From assembly GCA_934045075.1 (NCBI GenBank), contig OW203746.1, forward strand, positions 124,001-188,000: DNA of 64,000 bases, in the 5' to 3' direction. The notes under the pieces were generated by a model that searched no databases, was not told where the DNA came from, and was given only the letters and a program-made list of their open reading frames with translations. Positions 44,013 to 56,500 of this stretch are shown one piece after another. A program made the position numbers and the translations under genes. This DNA is from Yponomeuta sedellus (taxonomy: Eukaryota > Arthropoda > Insecta > Lepidoptera > Yponomeutidae). Position 1 is the first letter of the stretch; each line of letters opens with the position of its first letter.

Positions 44013-46383
44013 CGTAGATAGAGTAGAACTATAGATCAAGGCACAGTGTAACCGTTTTCACGTCGGTGAATATTATTTGTTTGTGTGCGTGAATGTTGCC
44101 ACAGTAAAAGTGAATTGCCATAATGAGGGATAAAATATTTCAGTCGTTCATAGGCCATGAATAAAAATGCAGATTTGGTTTTGAATTTTATTAATCATAC
44201 ATGTCTGACAATTGTTTGCAGAACGTAGCAAACGTTTTATAAACAATTGTCATTTTGTATAATTAAAAATACGTTTTATTTTACACGTTTAAATTTTACA
44301 AGTTAAGGCGCTTAGGGACGCTATCTAGGACCACCAATGGAATACAATCATAAACTGTTTTATTAATAGGTTTTTTTCATATATAAATTCACCATATAAA
44401 AAATCTTTCGAAGGGTACCTTAGACCACCAAAATGTACATTTTGTCGAAATGTAGAGAGCATATTCGAGCATTTGATGTAGGTGACCAGTTCTCTCTTCT
44501 AAATGCTAGCACCCATATTTCCAGAACAGAACTATTTTGAAGAAATCTGGAAAAGTAACATTGCTAATATTAATAAATATTGTAATACATTAAAATATAA
44601 TAAGTAATAACTTTAGTATTATTACTCGCGATACTCATACATAGCTGTTGTATATTGAACGGGTCGATTATTTATTAGGGAAATAAGGTAATTACGTTTT
44701 ACCTAATAAACGATCGCGGCTAGACGGTATTGTACGAGATTCATTGATACAAATTCAAATTTGAATTCTATACTGAATTCAAGGGCACATTGCTTGCGGC
44801 AGAATGCACAAAAACACCGAAAGGGTTCTTGCGATAAATTCGAGTTGACACATTTTCTGCTGAGTGGAATGAATGCTGAAAAATTATATAGGCAACAAGT
44901 CACATAGGAAGGCGATGCAGCTATCTAACAAAGCATCAGGATATTATATTTGATAATTCAGTGCTGTAGCCGTAATGTTTCTGTCTCTATTTTTTTTATT
45001 ATAGATTTCGATATCAACCCTTGTATGTCCATAACTCTGGAGCACGGGTCCTGCATCGCAGAAAGGTTAGGCCATACTCCACCGCAGGGGCCAAGCCCGG
45101 GTTATAGTTTTAGGTACATTTGATTTTTAATAACGATACATTAAGTATTAAAGATTCATAATATATTTTGATTACGTTTGTAACTTAATATCTGTACAAG
45201 GACAAGCCGTCGAAGTCTGGGACTTCGAGTTAAGTAATGATCACGCAGCGTTGCCAGATATACGATTTAAATCGTATTCATACGATGTTTTACATTTATG
45301 TTGCATATACTCGTACGATCAAGGGGCAGAAATCGTACGTAAACATACGACTTTTTTTAGATTTTATTCAACCAAAGTACTAATACCAACATAGCACGTC
45401 ACTATTTATTCTTTTACTTACTAAGTAGCAACCCTTAAGGTAAATCTAACTAATGTGCGACGTTACCGGTTACTCGTTTTTGTGACACAGATTATGAACG
45501 CTGCTTCAGTTCAGTCAATGTTATTAAAACAAAGATCCGAAATAGGCTGAGCAATGAAACTCTAAACGGCACACTTTTGGCAAAACAACATATTAAGCGC
45601 TATGGGTGATGTGTGGATTTTTCTCAAACAAGAGCAATAATATTAACATTACAGTAAAACCCTTTACGGGGATAAATAAAAACCGAAAAATAGTGTGTTT
45701 ATGTTTAATCGATTGTTTACTTTAAAGTAATAAAACAAAGGTTTTGAAAACATTCTGTTTTTTTAGCAGCCTTCTTAGGGAATACTACTTTTTATTTTCC
45801 CATCGTACGGTCGCTTATAACGTCTGCCAACATGGTCAAGTAATGATCGGGATTTTCGACATAAACGGATGGCAACATTTTTTTACTCTTCGTTTTTTTA
45901 GGTTAGGAAAGAAAATTCTATTAAATTGCTTTTCTTACGGACTAGTTGCAAAGCTACTAGTTGAAACCTAACTAAAATACTCAACATAAGGCAACTTTGG
46001 GCTTAACAATAATTGAAACACAATAATTACTTACCTATCAAAGGAAACTTCCCCCAAAGCTCTTTCTTAACGATTCCTACATACGAGGACACTACAATTC
46101 ACCATACTTTCTCTATTTAGGTCACTTTTAATATATCATTTCACAAATACACGGTTGCTCTTCGAAACGGCTAGCGTAGCGTTAAATATGATAAAATTTT
46201 CAAAATCTTGTCGTTTGTTTGCCCCCAAAAACGTCAACTTGACACTGGGGGCAAACAAAAAAAGCAGTTACACTTTTGATGTTTACTCTATCTCTTTCTC
46301 ACCCATGGTCGCTACGAAGTTTGTTTCATTTAAAACTTGTATGTGTGCGCTGTGGCTTGCTCTATAGTTTTACTCCCTCTACG
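44013..46383. mobile_element. TIR element D inside P-like element C
   Basis: Ends CGTAGATAGAGTAGAACTAT and the complement of CGTAGAGGGAGTAAAACTAT; about 28 of 33 terminal bases match. Exact 8-bp duplications GTTTGGTT lie at 44005-44012 and 46384-46391, the same target as element B in element A. 2.37 kb, no recognisable transposase. It contains part of MITE Z (44299-44360), dispersed repeat W (45008-45115) and a hairpin at 46216-46257 (TGTTTGCCCCC/GGGGGCAAACA). Confidence 0.8.
45008..45115 (+). repeat. Dispersed repeat W, copy 1
   Basis: GATATCAACCCTTGTATGTC, GGAGCACGGGTCCTGCATCG and AAGGTTAGGCCATACTC. Similar blocks are at 49503-49690 (+), 52779-52915 (-) and 60585-60655 (-). Class unknown; resembles short retroposon debris. 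Confidence 0.6.
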
Positions 46384-46457
46384 GTTTGGTTACACTGGTT
46401 TTCGTACTAATGTGTCATGTCTACTTCTACTCTTTTTTTATGTTCTGTGACCTGGAC

Positions 46458-47200
46458 AATCGACCCAAAATGGATCGAAAAATGGACAAAAGGGCGCGTG
46501 CTTATGTAAAACGCTTCTTCGTAAAAAGCCAGCCTAGATAGATTTTCTTTTTGCCTTATAAAGGGCACCCTCCGGAGGACACGGGGGAGGGAGGTGATGA
46601 ATGCTGCCAATGTAGGACTCACAAGGAGTGCGCCTACCCACTAAACATAAACACCACCTTGGGGCTGGTTTTGGTCCTAAGGACCCCTAAACCCACATCG
46701 GGAGCGACCCCTCTCGAGGCCGAGAAGGGCGCACAGCGGAGCTCCTTCCCTAGAGGAGCGTCCGCTTAGAACAGATGCTTATTGTTAGGAGAGAGCAGTG
46801 TCCCCACTAGCGGGGGCGGGGGCTACGTCTGACTGGGACCGAGCCTCTAGTAGGTGGTCCAGATCGGATGACAATTTATCGGGTGGGTCGACGAGTACGT
46901 ACCTCTGTCTAATTTATACTAAGTGGAAGAAATTTCTCTTGCGCGATACAGGATTTTAGAGAATAGGTACCTCCGAAATGCGATGGCTGACGCAAAACTT
47001 TGTTCAGTTTGTTTATATGTATGTACCCTATCATAGAATCAATTTTAACATTGCACTATTGAATCATGTAAGGAGGAGACGGTCACGAGAACTACAGCCC
47101 TTGACTTTATTGTTTTGTCTTCATGGAAATCTACTAAAAAGGAATTTTAATAAAACGCTTAAGGTATTCTGCGCGAGAATGATTTATTTGTAAAGATCTG
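46458..47200. other. Spacer between element C and SINE
   Basis: Contains a GC-rich ORF stretch (about 46551-46769) without recognised motifs. No supported gene. Confidence 0.35.
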
Positions 47201-47207
47201 ATAATCC

Positions 47208-47480
47208 GACTGCCTCGTTGGTCTAGCCGTTAAGCCTCATCGTTACCAAGACAGAGGTCGTGGGTTCGATTCCCACTGGGGGGCGCCGTAAATTTGTACA
47301 AGATGGCCTCAATCTGGGTGTGTTTTGATGTTTGTGACGTCCTTGCCTGGTTACCATAGTACAGGGTATCCCAGTTTGGGACCGGGACAACCGATTATAG
47401 ATAGTGTTGTGTGGAAGTTATTATTAATAGCGTGCTTCCTGTTCGTACATAGAAGGGCTGCTAGTTAAATCATAAAGTAG
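47208..47480 (+). mobile_element. tRNA-derived SINE
   Basis: The head at 47211-47284 is tRNA-like with an A box TGGTCTAGCCG and a B box GGTTCGATTCC, followed by a tRNA-unrelated body (AAGATGGCCTCAATCTGGG, GGGACCGGGACAACC, ATAGCGTGCTTCCTG). It lies just downstream of gene 3's poly(A) signal. Confidence 0.75.
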
Positions 47481-47537
47481 CGTTCTTGGGAACTACTGGG
47501 GGTTTGAGTGAAACAAGAAAATTCTGTGTGAGAACAA

Positions 47538-47543
47538 TTTATT
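47538..47543 (-). terminator. Poly(A) signal, gene 3
   Basis: TTTATT on the plus strand is AATAAA on the minus strand, about 50 bp after the gene 3 stop codon. Confidence 0.6.
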
Positions 47544-47594
47544 TAAAAAAACAAGGGTGTGAGACTTGCATAGGGCGAGGGGCGCGGGCGGCGC

Positions 47595-50500
47595 CTACAC
47601 GCAGGTGGTCTTGAGGTGCATGCTGAGCAGCCCCTTGGCGACGAACCCGCGGCCACACAGCGAGCACACGTAGGGCCGCGCGCCGCTGTGGTACCTGCCG
47701 CACCAGACAACCTCGTCACGGCCCGCATAGAGGGCGCCGCGCGCCGGACCAAAGCACACGAGTGCAAAACACATTTTTCAACCGGTGAAAGTACTCTACA
47801 AGATTGTTATCATCTTTAATACAAATCAATCAAAAACCAAATCAAATCAATAAATAAAAAAAAGGTTCAAAATACCACAGAAACTGCGGCTTAATGAACG
47901 TTACAAGTCAGGTGTCCATTGTGAGACAATCCATTGTGAGACATGTCCATCTAGATCATTTTGGAGAAAAATATGGGCACAAAACTCCTAACGTAAACTT
48001 TTCAGTCCTTGATTGCAGTTTACATTGACGGAGAGCTGTCATGAAGCAATTAATTGAATGATGAATGATTTATTTTGCCACAAACAAATATGCTTACATA
48101 ACAATAGTGAGTTGTGACAATGATACTATTTCATCGTTTGCTGTTTCTATTCGAAACAGCGCTGATTTTCAAATAGCACCTTCACACCAGATGACAAAGG
48201 GCTTAACATGAAAAGAAACTTGAACAATTGGTTAAAAATTAATAAATATTTTTTTTATTTAATTGAACATGCATGTTTTATTAGCTCTTCTCTGCGGCAG
48301 AATGAGAGGCACACACCATCATCTCTCTGCCCATACTCTATTATTTTAATTACTAATGTAAAGAACAATAATTTTAAGACAACTTATACTATTTCTTAAT
48401 GATTCGCAATACTCATACATAGTTATATATTAGGTAAACGGGTCTAATCGCGATTTAACTAAAAGTGACTACCCACAATAATTGGCTGTACTCGACACTT
48501 CAGTGTACCCGAGACCACAGCAACTGTAAGACGGAGTTTACACGTTGTCTGGCGTCAGTTCCGTCAGTCTGGAGGCCGATTCTCACCCATGCGTATTGAA
48601 AGCAAAATATAGACATTAGTCGCATAAAAATAACATAAGATAACTCGACAGAGTCTTTAGACACTTATTTTCTCATTCGAATTCAATCTAGCATGGGGCG
48701 TTCCGAATACAGATTTTGGCTGCCGCTCAACTTTTTACATAGAATTCAAAGTCATAAGCCTTAAGAGTCGTATACCTACGACTTATTTGCTAATGAAGTG
48801 AGAATTGGCTCCCTGGTCCATCAGTCCACTGAATAGACAATCAGTCTAACCAGACTAAAGAAATTGACTGACGCCAGACTGAACGTGTTAAGTCCGCGTA
48901 ATGGTGCCGAAACGTCGGTAAATAAAGTAATTACGTTTTACGTAATAAATAATCGCGATTAGAACCGTTTAATATACAACTAAATATGTATAGTATTTTC
49001 TAAGGTTAACACGAGCACTAGACATAATTAAAACTGTTTTTATACGGATTTTACTCGTTTATTACCCGATTATGTCGTGCCGTGACGGCACCTGAAAAAG
49101 TGCCGAAACGTCGGAAAATTGTAAAAATGTAATAAACGAGTAAAATCCGTATAACAACAGTTTTGATTATATAACTAGGTATGTAATTCAACTTATGTGC
49201 TTTAGAACGCCGACCCTAAGATTATGCACGCTAAATCTCGTCGAAATCCTGACGTTTGCGATTGCAATTATTAGGAATTTGACAGAAAATTGGAATCCTA
49301 CTAGATTTGGAACGCCTAATACAGGAGCCGGTCCTACGAGTACATACTCTTAAGCCTGCTGTCAGCTGCCTTGAGCTTGAGCTCGCTCGCATTAACACTC
49401 TTATGAGTATTTTTATACTTTAGCTAAATACGATCTGATGCGTTGTAATTAAATTACGCATAGTTTCAAGACACAGTTTTGTTAACGTATTCTCTGGTTC
49501 GATATCGATATCAACCCTTATACGTCCGCACTGCTGGGGCACGGGTCTCTTCCTGCAACGCTGGAAGGTTAGGCCATACTCGACCAAGGGGGCCAAGTCT
49601 GGGTCGGTGGAGGATTATAAGGCAGTGGCGGGACTTACTGTCAGAAGTTATCAAGCCGCCCACAAGGCCTCTGACATGGCTTAACGACCAGGGATCTAGC
49701 TCTTGTATGCTGAGCGCGGGGCAGCTACCACTCGCGTATGCCGAGCGCGGGGAGACCTACCTCTCGTACGCCGAGCGCGGGGAGACATACCTCTCGTGTA
49801 CGCCGAGCGCGGGGAGACATACCTCTCGTGTACGCCGAGCGCGGGGAGACCTATCTCTCGTGTACCCCGAGCGCGGGGAGACATACCTCTCGTGTAACCG
49901 AGCGCGGAGAGACCTACCTCTCGTGTACGCCGAGCGCGGGGAGACCTACCTCTCGTGTACCCCGAGCGCGGGGAGACCTACCTCTCGTGTACGCCGAGCG
50001 CGGGGAGACCTATCTCTCGTGTACCCCGAGCGCGGGGAGACCTACCTCTCGTGTACGCCGAGCGCGGGGAGACCTACCTCTCGTGTACGCCGAGCGCGGG
50101 GAGACCTACCTCTCGTGTACCCCGTGCGCGGGGAGACCTACCTCTCGTGTATGACGAGCGTGGAGCGCTGCGAGAAGGCCTTGTGGCACACGGCGCACAC
50201 GTGCGGCTTCTCGCCCGAGTGCGTGCGCTCGTGCAGCGTCAGGTTGCACTTCTTGGCGAAGCCCTTGCCGCATGTGCTGCCGGGAAGAGCACATACTTAT
50301 GAGTACGGCAATAAAGTATCCCATTTCTTTGAAATAGGTGCTAACAAACACTTCATGGTTTTTTCTAGGATCGATGAGATAAACGATCAAATCTAAGTAG
50401 TAATCATTCGTATGATAAACAATTTTAAATCGGACATTTCATCATTATTTGTCTCTTTACAAGATATGACGTCCATTCGGCGATATATAGGTAACTAGTA

Positions 50501-53500
50501 AAGCCTCACTCCACATGAAGAGTACTATTTATTTTCACTAACCAGTGAAAATAAATACTCTTCATGCTTTGGCCTCTGTAAAACGTTTCCTTGCCAAAAT
50601 ATTTTTTGGGCCCTAAGCCATAACACATCTTATAAATTTATCTTAGGTTAGTTTACTTTATAATAATAATCATAATATTGGCCTTTTTGCATCTACTTAA
50701 TGAGATGATTTATGCAGCGTCCAGTGGCATCCTCACTCACACTAGATGGGTGAAGGGACCACTCCGACGCTGCAGTGCCTGGGACATGGTTTTATAGATA
50801 ATGTAGGCTTGCCCAGCACCTATACCATCCTGACAGCTTAGTCGGCCTAGCCCACAGGAATGACTAGTCAATACGTGCGGAGCCAACCAAGCCGCGGGTT
50901 TCGATGTTTTCCTTCACCGTTAGCGTGTGGTATTGCGACTACAAATTCGCAAATGTACGTAATTTTGAAATTAAACAAAGTCATTGGTACATGCCCGCAC
51001 TCGGGATCGAACCTGGGGCTCTCGCTTGCCAGTCCATGGTTCTACCATATTTATTTGCTGACTCTTGCCCAGTTTGGGGGGGGGGACCTAAGTAGCCATT
51101 TTTGGTTGAATCTTGTTTGAGGTTTCTAGGTTGTTTGCTATATCGGTGTCACACCTTGTAATAGGGTGGGAGACGGACTCGGCCATTAAAAATAGTACTA
51201 AGTACTAGTGTATTTCATTTAATTAGTACTTTTGCGCTCAAATTGCATGTTGTGTTCACATCTAGTAGAATATAAAAACCTATTTAGAGGCTAAAAATTT
51301 CACCCATGCCGGGATTCGAATCCGCAACCTCTCCGCTTTAGCCTCTAAATAGGTTTTTATATTTGTCCTTAGCACGGGTTAGTGCATTAAAAATAAAAAT
51401 AGTATAATCTAGTAGAATGTACATCACTGTAAGCTCTCTTATAATCAGTGGTCGGAGTAGGTATATTGATTTTAGATACTTGCGTCATGATATCATAACA
51501 TGGACATGCATTTCTTCCGGAATCATGCGCTGTGATGATTGCTATAAAGTGATTTTTTTAACTGTTTCCAAGTTCTAAAACCTTCTTAAATAGTGAAAAT
51601 AATTAAAACTTACCCGTACAAAAACAACTTCAAATGGGCCCAATCCAAGAGTAATAAATCGATGTCCGTAGTTATAAGCCAAATTCGTCGTTTTAAGTAG
51701 ATTTCAGAAGACAGTAAACAAGCCAGGGTCAAGTCAAGATATTCACAACACATAAAATAAGCGCACTCCACGAACCGAAATAAGTGAGTGAGCCACTTGG
51801 TCTGGATGTCGGTGCGAGCGCATTGTTTTCGAACAAACAGTCAATGAGTCATCCTGGATACTTGATTCTACTTGGTCAGATGCGTTGAGCATAGAGATAA
51901 GAGGACAAAAGACCCTGTTTGCCGGATGTCGTGTGTTGAAATGAATATTATTATTATATCATTTTATACATGCTTAGGCTTTTACTATAACAAGGTTTTT
52001 ACACACCACTCATTTTTTACTATTAAATTCTGGTCATCTACGCCACTAGCAGCATAGCGTTGAGAGTATTGATACATTTTTAACTAGTTTCATGTAATAA
52101 TTTCGATGTTTCGGTATTTTTATCATAATAATCCGGAAACTCGGAGGCGTATCCATATTAACATATACGTTTGATGTCAGTGACCTTAATTCAATATACC
52201 TACTCCGACCACTGCTTATAATATAACTGTTTGGTAGTCTAAGGTGTAACATTCAGTTTTGTGAACCGTAAATTAAAAATAAAAAACTATCTGACCCAGC
52301 GAACTTTGTAAGTAGTATTTAGTAAGAACCGTCCTCGTACTTTAAGGAATATTCTAAAAAAATAATTAGCGAAATCGGTTCAGCTGCTCTCGAGATTTGC
52401 GCTTACCAACACATTCGGCGATTCATTTTTATAATGCTACAGCTTAGCAAAGGGGTAGGTACGAACTTGCAGACGTTGGGCTTGTAGCCGGTGTGTATGC
52501 GGATGTGGAACTTGAGGTGCTCGCGCGAGCTGAGCGCCTTGCCGCACATGTTGCAGAGGTGCGTGCGCTCGCCCGCGTGCGCGCGCTGGTGGCGCCGCAG
52601 CGAGTTCAGGTGCCGGAACTGGCGCGCGCACACCGCGCAGCGCAGCGCCAGCGCCGTGCCGGCCGCCGCCGGGTGCGCGCGCGACCGGTGCGCCAGCAGG
52701 TACCTGCCGGCCGCCTCGCGCAACTACTATCAACGATCTTAACAGAACGTCCGTGCTTCGCAAGGCCCACTGTCCTCTAATGGCAGTCGTTAAGCCATGT
52801 CAGAGGCCCGATAACTTCCGACAGTGAAGCTCGGCACCGTCCTACGATCCTCCATCAACCCGGAACTGAGCCCCGTAGTGGAGTGTTGATATCACCCATG
52901 CCCCAGCAGTGGAAACATTTTTTATTTATTTATTACCATAACTTACAGCTATCATTACAGGATATCCTATAGCAGTAGCTGCGTAATATGAATAATAGTT
53001 CGCAGACACATTAATTTCCAATAGAAAATTAAATTGAATCATAAATAAATTAAACATGCGAAGCAACATTAAAAATAGATAAAAATACATTGATATCCAA
53101 TTAAATTTAAATTAAATCATAATCAATTAAATGTCAATAATAATTAAAATAGAACATTAGATGCAAATAATAATAAAAACAATATAAAGGGATGTCAATA
53201 GAAACACTTAACAATGGATAAAATGGATGGATTCACTTAGTAAGATAACTAACATGCAAGAGTTGATGTCGAACATACAGCCTAGAACGCAGTGTCGACG
53301 TCCTAGAACTTTAATCGATTTCCGCTAATAACGGCCTTTTTGTTGGTCCTAAATTCTATATTGTAGGTTCTTAAAATAGTTGTTATAGTGGTTAAGATTT
53401 ATTATGTTTACTCTTTGAACACAACGAATTCTAACAAAAGTTATGGTTTTTATTCCACTGGTGGCGCTAATTAGCAACCCGGAGCGCCTTTAACTGTCAA

Positions 53501-56500
53501 ATAGCGTACTAATTTGGCAACCGATTGGAATCGTTTAGGATATTATGGTGCGCGTAATATTGGCGAGATACCGCGAAGGATTTTATTTGCCTTTTTTTAA
53601 CACTCCAAAATGTTAAGGCTGGCTAGAAGAAATTTCTATTGAAATAAGTTCGTCGTAAGCTTTTTAAGTTTCTGTTAATGGGTTTTTTGTGTGCAATAAA
53701 GTGTAATAAACAATCAAGAACGGCGAGAATGGGTATAGGCCGCCCAGCAGTGGGCAGAGGTGGGCTCATGATGAATATAGAAGCAGTCGGAGTCTGATTG
53801 ACAATTTTAATAAATTGATAATTTTAAATTATTAGATGGTCACCACTTACACTTTTGACATTTCCTAAAATTTACAATGACACAAATTACATATATCTTT
53901 TATTTGTATCCTATCGAACTTAAGGCTGCAATAAAATATTGAGCCAAGCTGGCGCTTTATTTGGTTAATAGCACTTACCGCCCATTTATAATACAATAGG
54001 TATTCAAATCCTAAAGATTCGTCACGATATCCGGCAATGCATAGTATGTATTTGGCAAATACGAGTGAGCAATAGTTAGCCCATTGTAAGTATGTAAGTT
54101 GTAGGTATATGAACACCTGAGACACCGTGGTTGGTTTTCTCATCATGTATTCCTTCATAATCAACTAAAAATAGTCTCCTAACCCCTGGAGGTATAAATT
54201 AATCTGAATCTTCTACAACCCTGTAGAAGATTCAGATTAATACCTGTAGATTTTGAAAAAAAACAATTATCTACAAAAATATTGGACCTAGAACAAATAG
54301 TTTTACAGATCCTAAATCAAAGTTCATTGGGTGTGAATTATCAAAATAATATTTGATGTTCTACGTATAGGACGCCAAGGCTTAGGAGGTTATACTTTGG
54401 CATTTGCATCTACGTAATGAGATTATTATTATTCTATACCTTCAAAAACTCTAGAAGAGTGAAGGGACTAGTCGGACGCTGCAATGCCTGGCACTGTTTA
54501 TTTTTATGGCGTAAGCTTGCCCAGCCCTTATACCGTCCTGACAACTTCGTCGACCTATCCTAGCAAGTCGTATTGCTACAAATTCTCAAATGTACGTCAC
54601 TTGGAAAACATAGTCTTGACGAGATTCGAACCCACGACCTCAAGCATGTGGGGGAAGCGTTCCACCGATAACACCGATGTGCTATCACCTCTCGGCCGCA
54701 CTCTGCACATCAGCCCCACGTCACCGCGATAAACGTTTTTATCTTCCTATCACGCAGCTACACTTTACAACACGTAGTATAGAAATTAATAACAAACAAA
54801 ACCGGCCATGTGCGTGTCGGGTCACGCGCAGTGTAGGGTTCCGTACGAACGATTTTTTGATAGCTTTACTCACAGAACATAAAAAAAGAGTAGAAGTCGT
54901 AAGTGGGCGGTGCCCGCGTGCCTCGCATTAGCAATGTATTGCCTATGCATAGTCTCCGACAGTTCTTCTTGCCTTAGTTGCCGTTTGTTTCTAGTAAAGA
55001 TAACAATCGTAAAAACTAAACTAAAATGCCTTCCTGAGCTGTGTTAGAATGTAAAAATAAGAGTTGGGGACAAATTTACTAATAATGCCGAAACAGTTCA
55101 TCGGTGAGTAGTATTTCATTGTATTTTTAAATTAAATTGGTAGTGACATAAACAAGGAAACCAATCCGGCTGAGTAGGAGAATTGTTTTTCAATTTTCAA
55201 CTTTATGGCCTATCACATAAAACTTCTCGAAGATCAGACGCGGTGGTAGTTCCATCTAGTGTAAAGTAGCGGTACTACAAAAGAAAGAGTTATTGTCAAA
55301 CTTAATGTCATTGTTTTCCATTGATTTTGATTCTTGTTCACATAACTAAAAGGTTCATATTTAACTGGAACTTTTATGATATAGACCTTTTTGGCGTTGT
55401 CTTTATTTACCAATGGCAGTTTGGCATTCATAGTGTGCGTTTGGTTTTTAAGTGTGAGTTTGGTCACACTGGTTTTCATACTAATGGGTCATGTCACTAC
55501 TAAAAGTAAAGCTTGCTCAGCTTTGCAGTATTCAATAATCGCCTCTGACCTACGCCACGGGCGGACAGACAGACGATCGCACATAACGAAACTGTAAGGG
55601 TTCCTTGTTTATTAGGGAACCCCAAAACTTGTCTCAACTGAAAACCAGTTTCGTTGATCCTTCGCTGTCCATACCAAAGCACAGCACACCAATATATCGT
55701 GAGTTGGAGGGGCTTTTGATTTTTTTTTTGTTGTTTTTCATTTAGTTGCATTTATATTTTTGACGTTTCCACTTGCTCCTATTCGGTTCTCCTACTGGCG
55801 GGAGCACAAGGACCAATATGTTCCTTAAGCTCCTACCGGTATTTACCCACAGTTTATTGTTAACGTAATCACAGATTAAATAAACTAAAGAGTTCTTTAG
55901 AGGAATCGTGTTTTTATAAATAAGGCCTAAAAATATAGATATTAATATGGCACTTTTAGGCTCCCAATATTTTTGCATATTATTTCCAAATTATAAATAA
56001 AACCCAGCAAATGAGTGCACTAGCGGGTGGTATTACTATAGGGTGAAGGAAAACGGCGTGAGGAAACCCGAGTATCTGAAGTGTAGCACTTGAATTGCCA
56101 ATCCGGGGTAGGCACGCGTGGCAATTAAGCCATGAGAGAAGGCCTGTGCGCTGCAGTGGGACGTGTCATATAGGCTAGATAAATAAAAAGTAATGACCTC
56201 ATGTAGACGAACTCCTCGGAGCAGTGGTCGCACACGTACCGCTTGCCGGGCAGCGCCGCCTCGCCCTCGCCCTGCGAGTGCAGCTGCCCTGCGGGAGGTG
56301 ACGACTGTTAGCTTTACTTATATGGGATCATACAAATGTTGGTGATTTGTAACTTACAACTAGTTAGTGAGCCGATTATAGGTTTTCACCTACTGCAACA
56401 GTGTGCCAGAACAGTGCATGCGAAGCGTGCATCGTACTATGTTGATGTGTGGCAGTTCGAGTTGTAGATAAAGAGAAATGTACTGTTACACCACTTTTTA

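Larger units (their letters stand above)
42021..46449 (+). mobile_element. P-like (THAP) element C
   Basis: Same ends as elements A and B, with exact 8-bp duplications ACCTGGAC at 42013-42020 and 46450-46457. The first THAP exon near 42170 has lost its ATG (CTG). The second exon at about 43115-43309 keeps KLKWMAAIRRQNW and STIYSEHFHEH but has a 1-bp insertion before it. Element D is inserted at 44013-46383, 66 bp from its right end. Confidence 0.88.

Noticed and set aside
47211..47284. Genuine tRNA gene
   Set aside because: It has A and B boxes but imperfect stems and a SINE body downstream.
49710..50141. CRISPR-like array
   Set aside because: Units are contiguous 32-bp tandem repeats without unique spacers, in an animal-type locus.
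49479..50396. 305-codon plus-strand open frame and overlapping frames through the repetitive array
   Set aside because: It is the antisense of the minisatellite and of gene 3 exon 7; the repeated YLSC/ERGE peptides follow from the 32-bp unit, not from a protein gene.
55496..55512. Right target duplication of P-like element E
   Set aside because: AGTAAAGC near 55504 is the reverse complement of the left flank GCTTTACT, not a direct repeat; probably chance.
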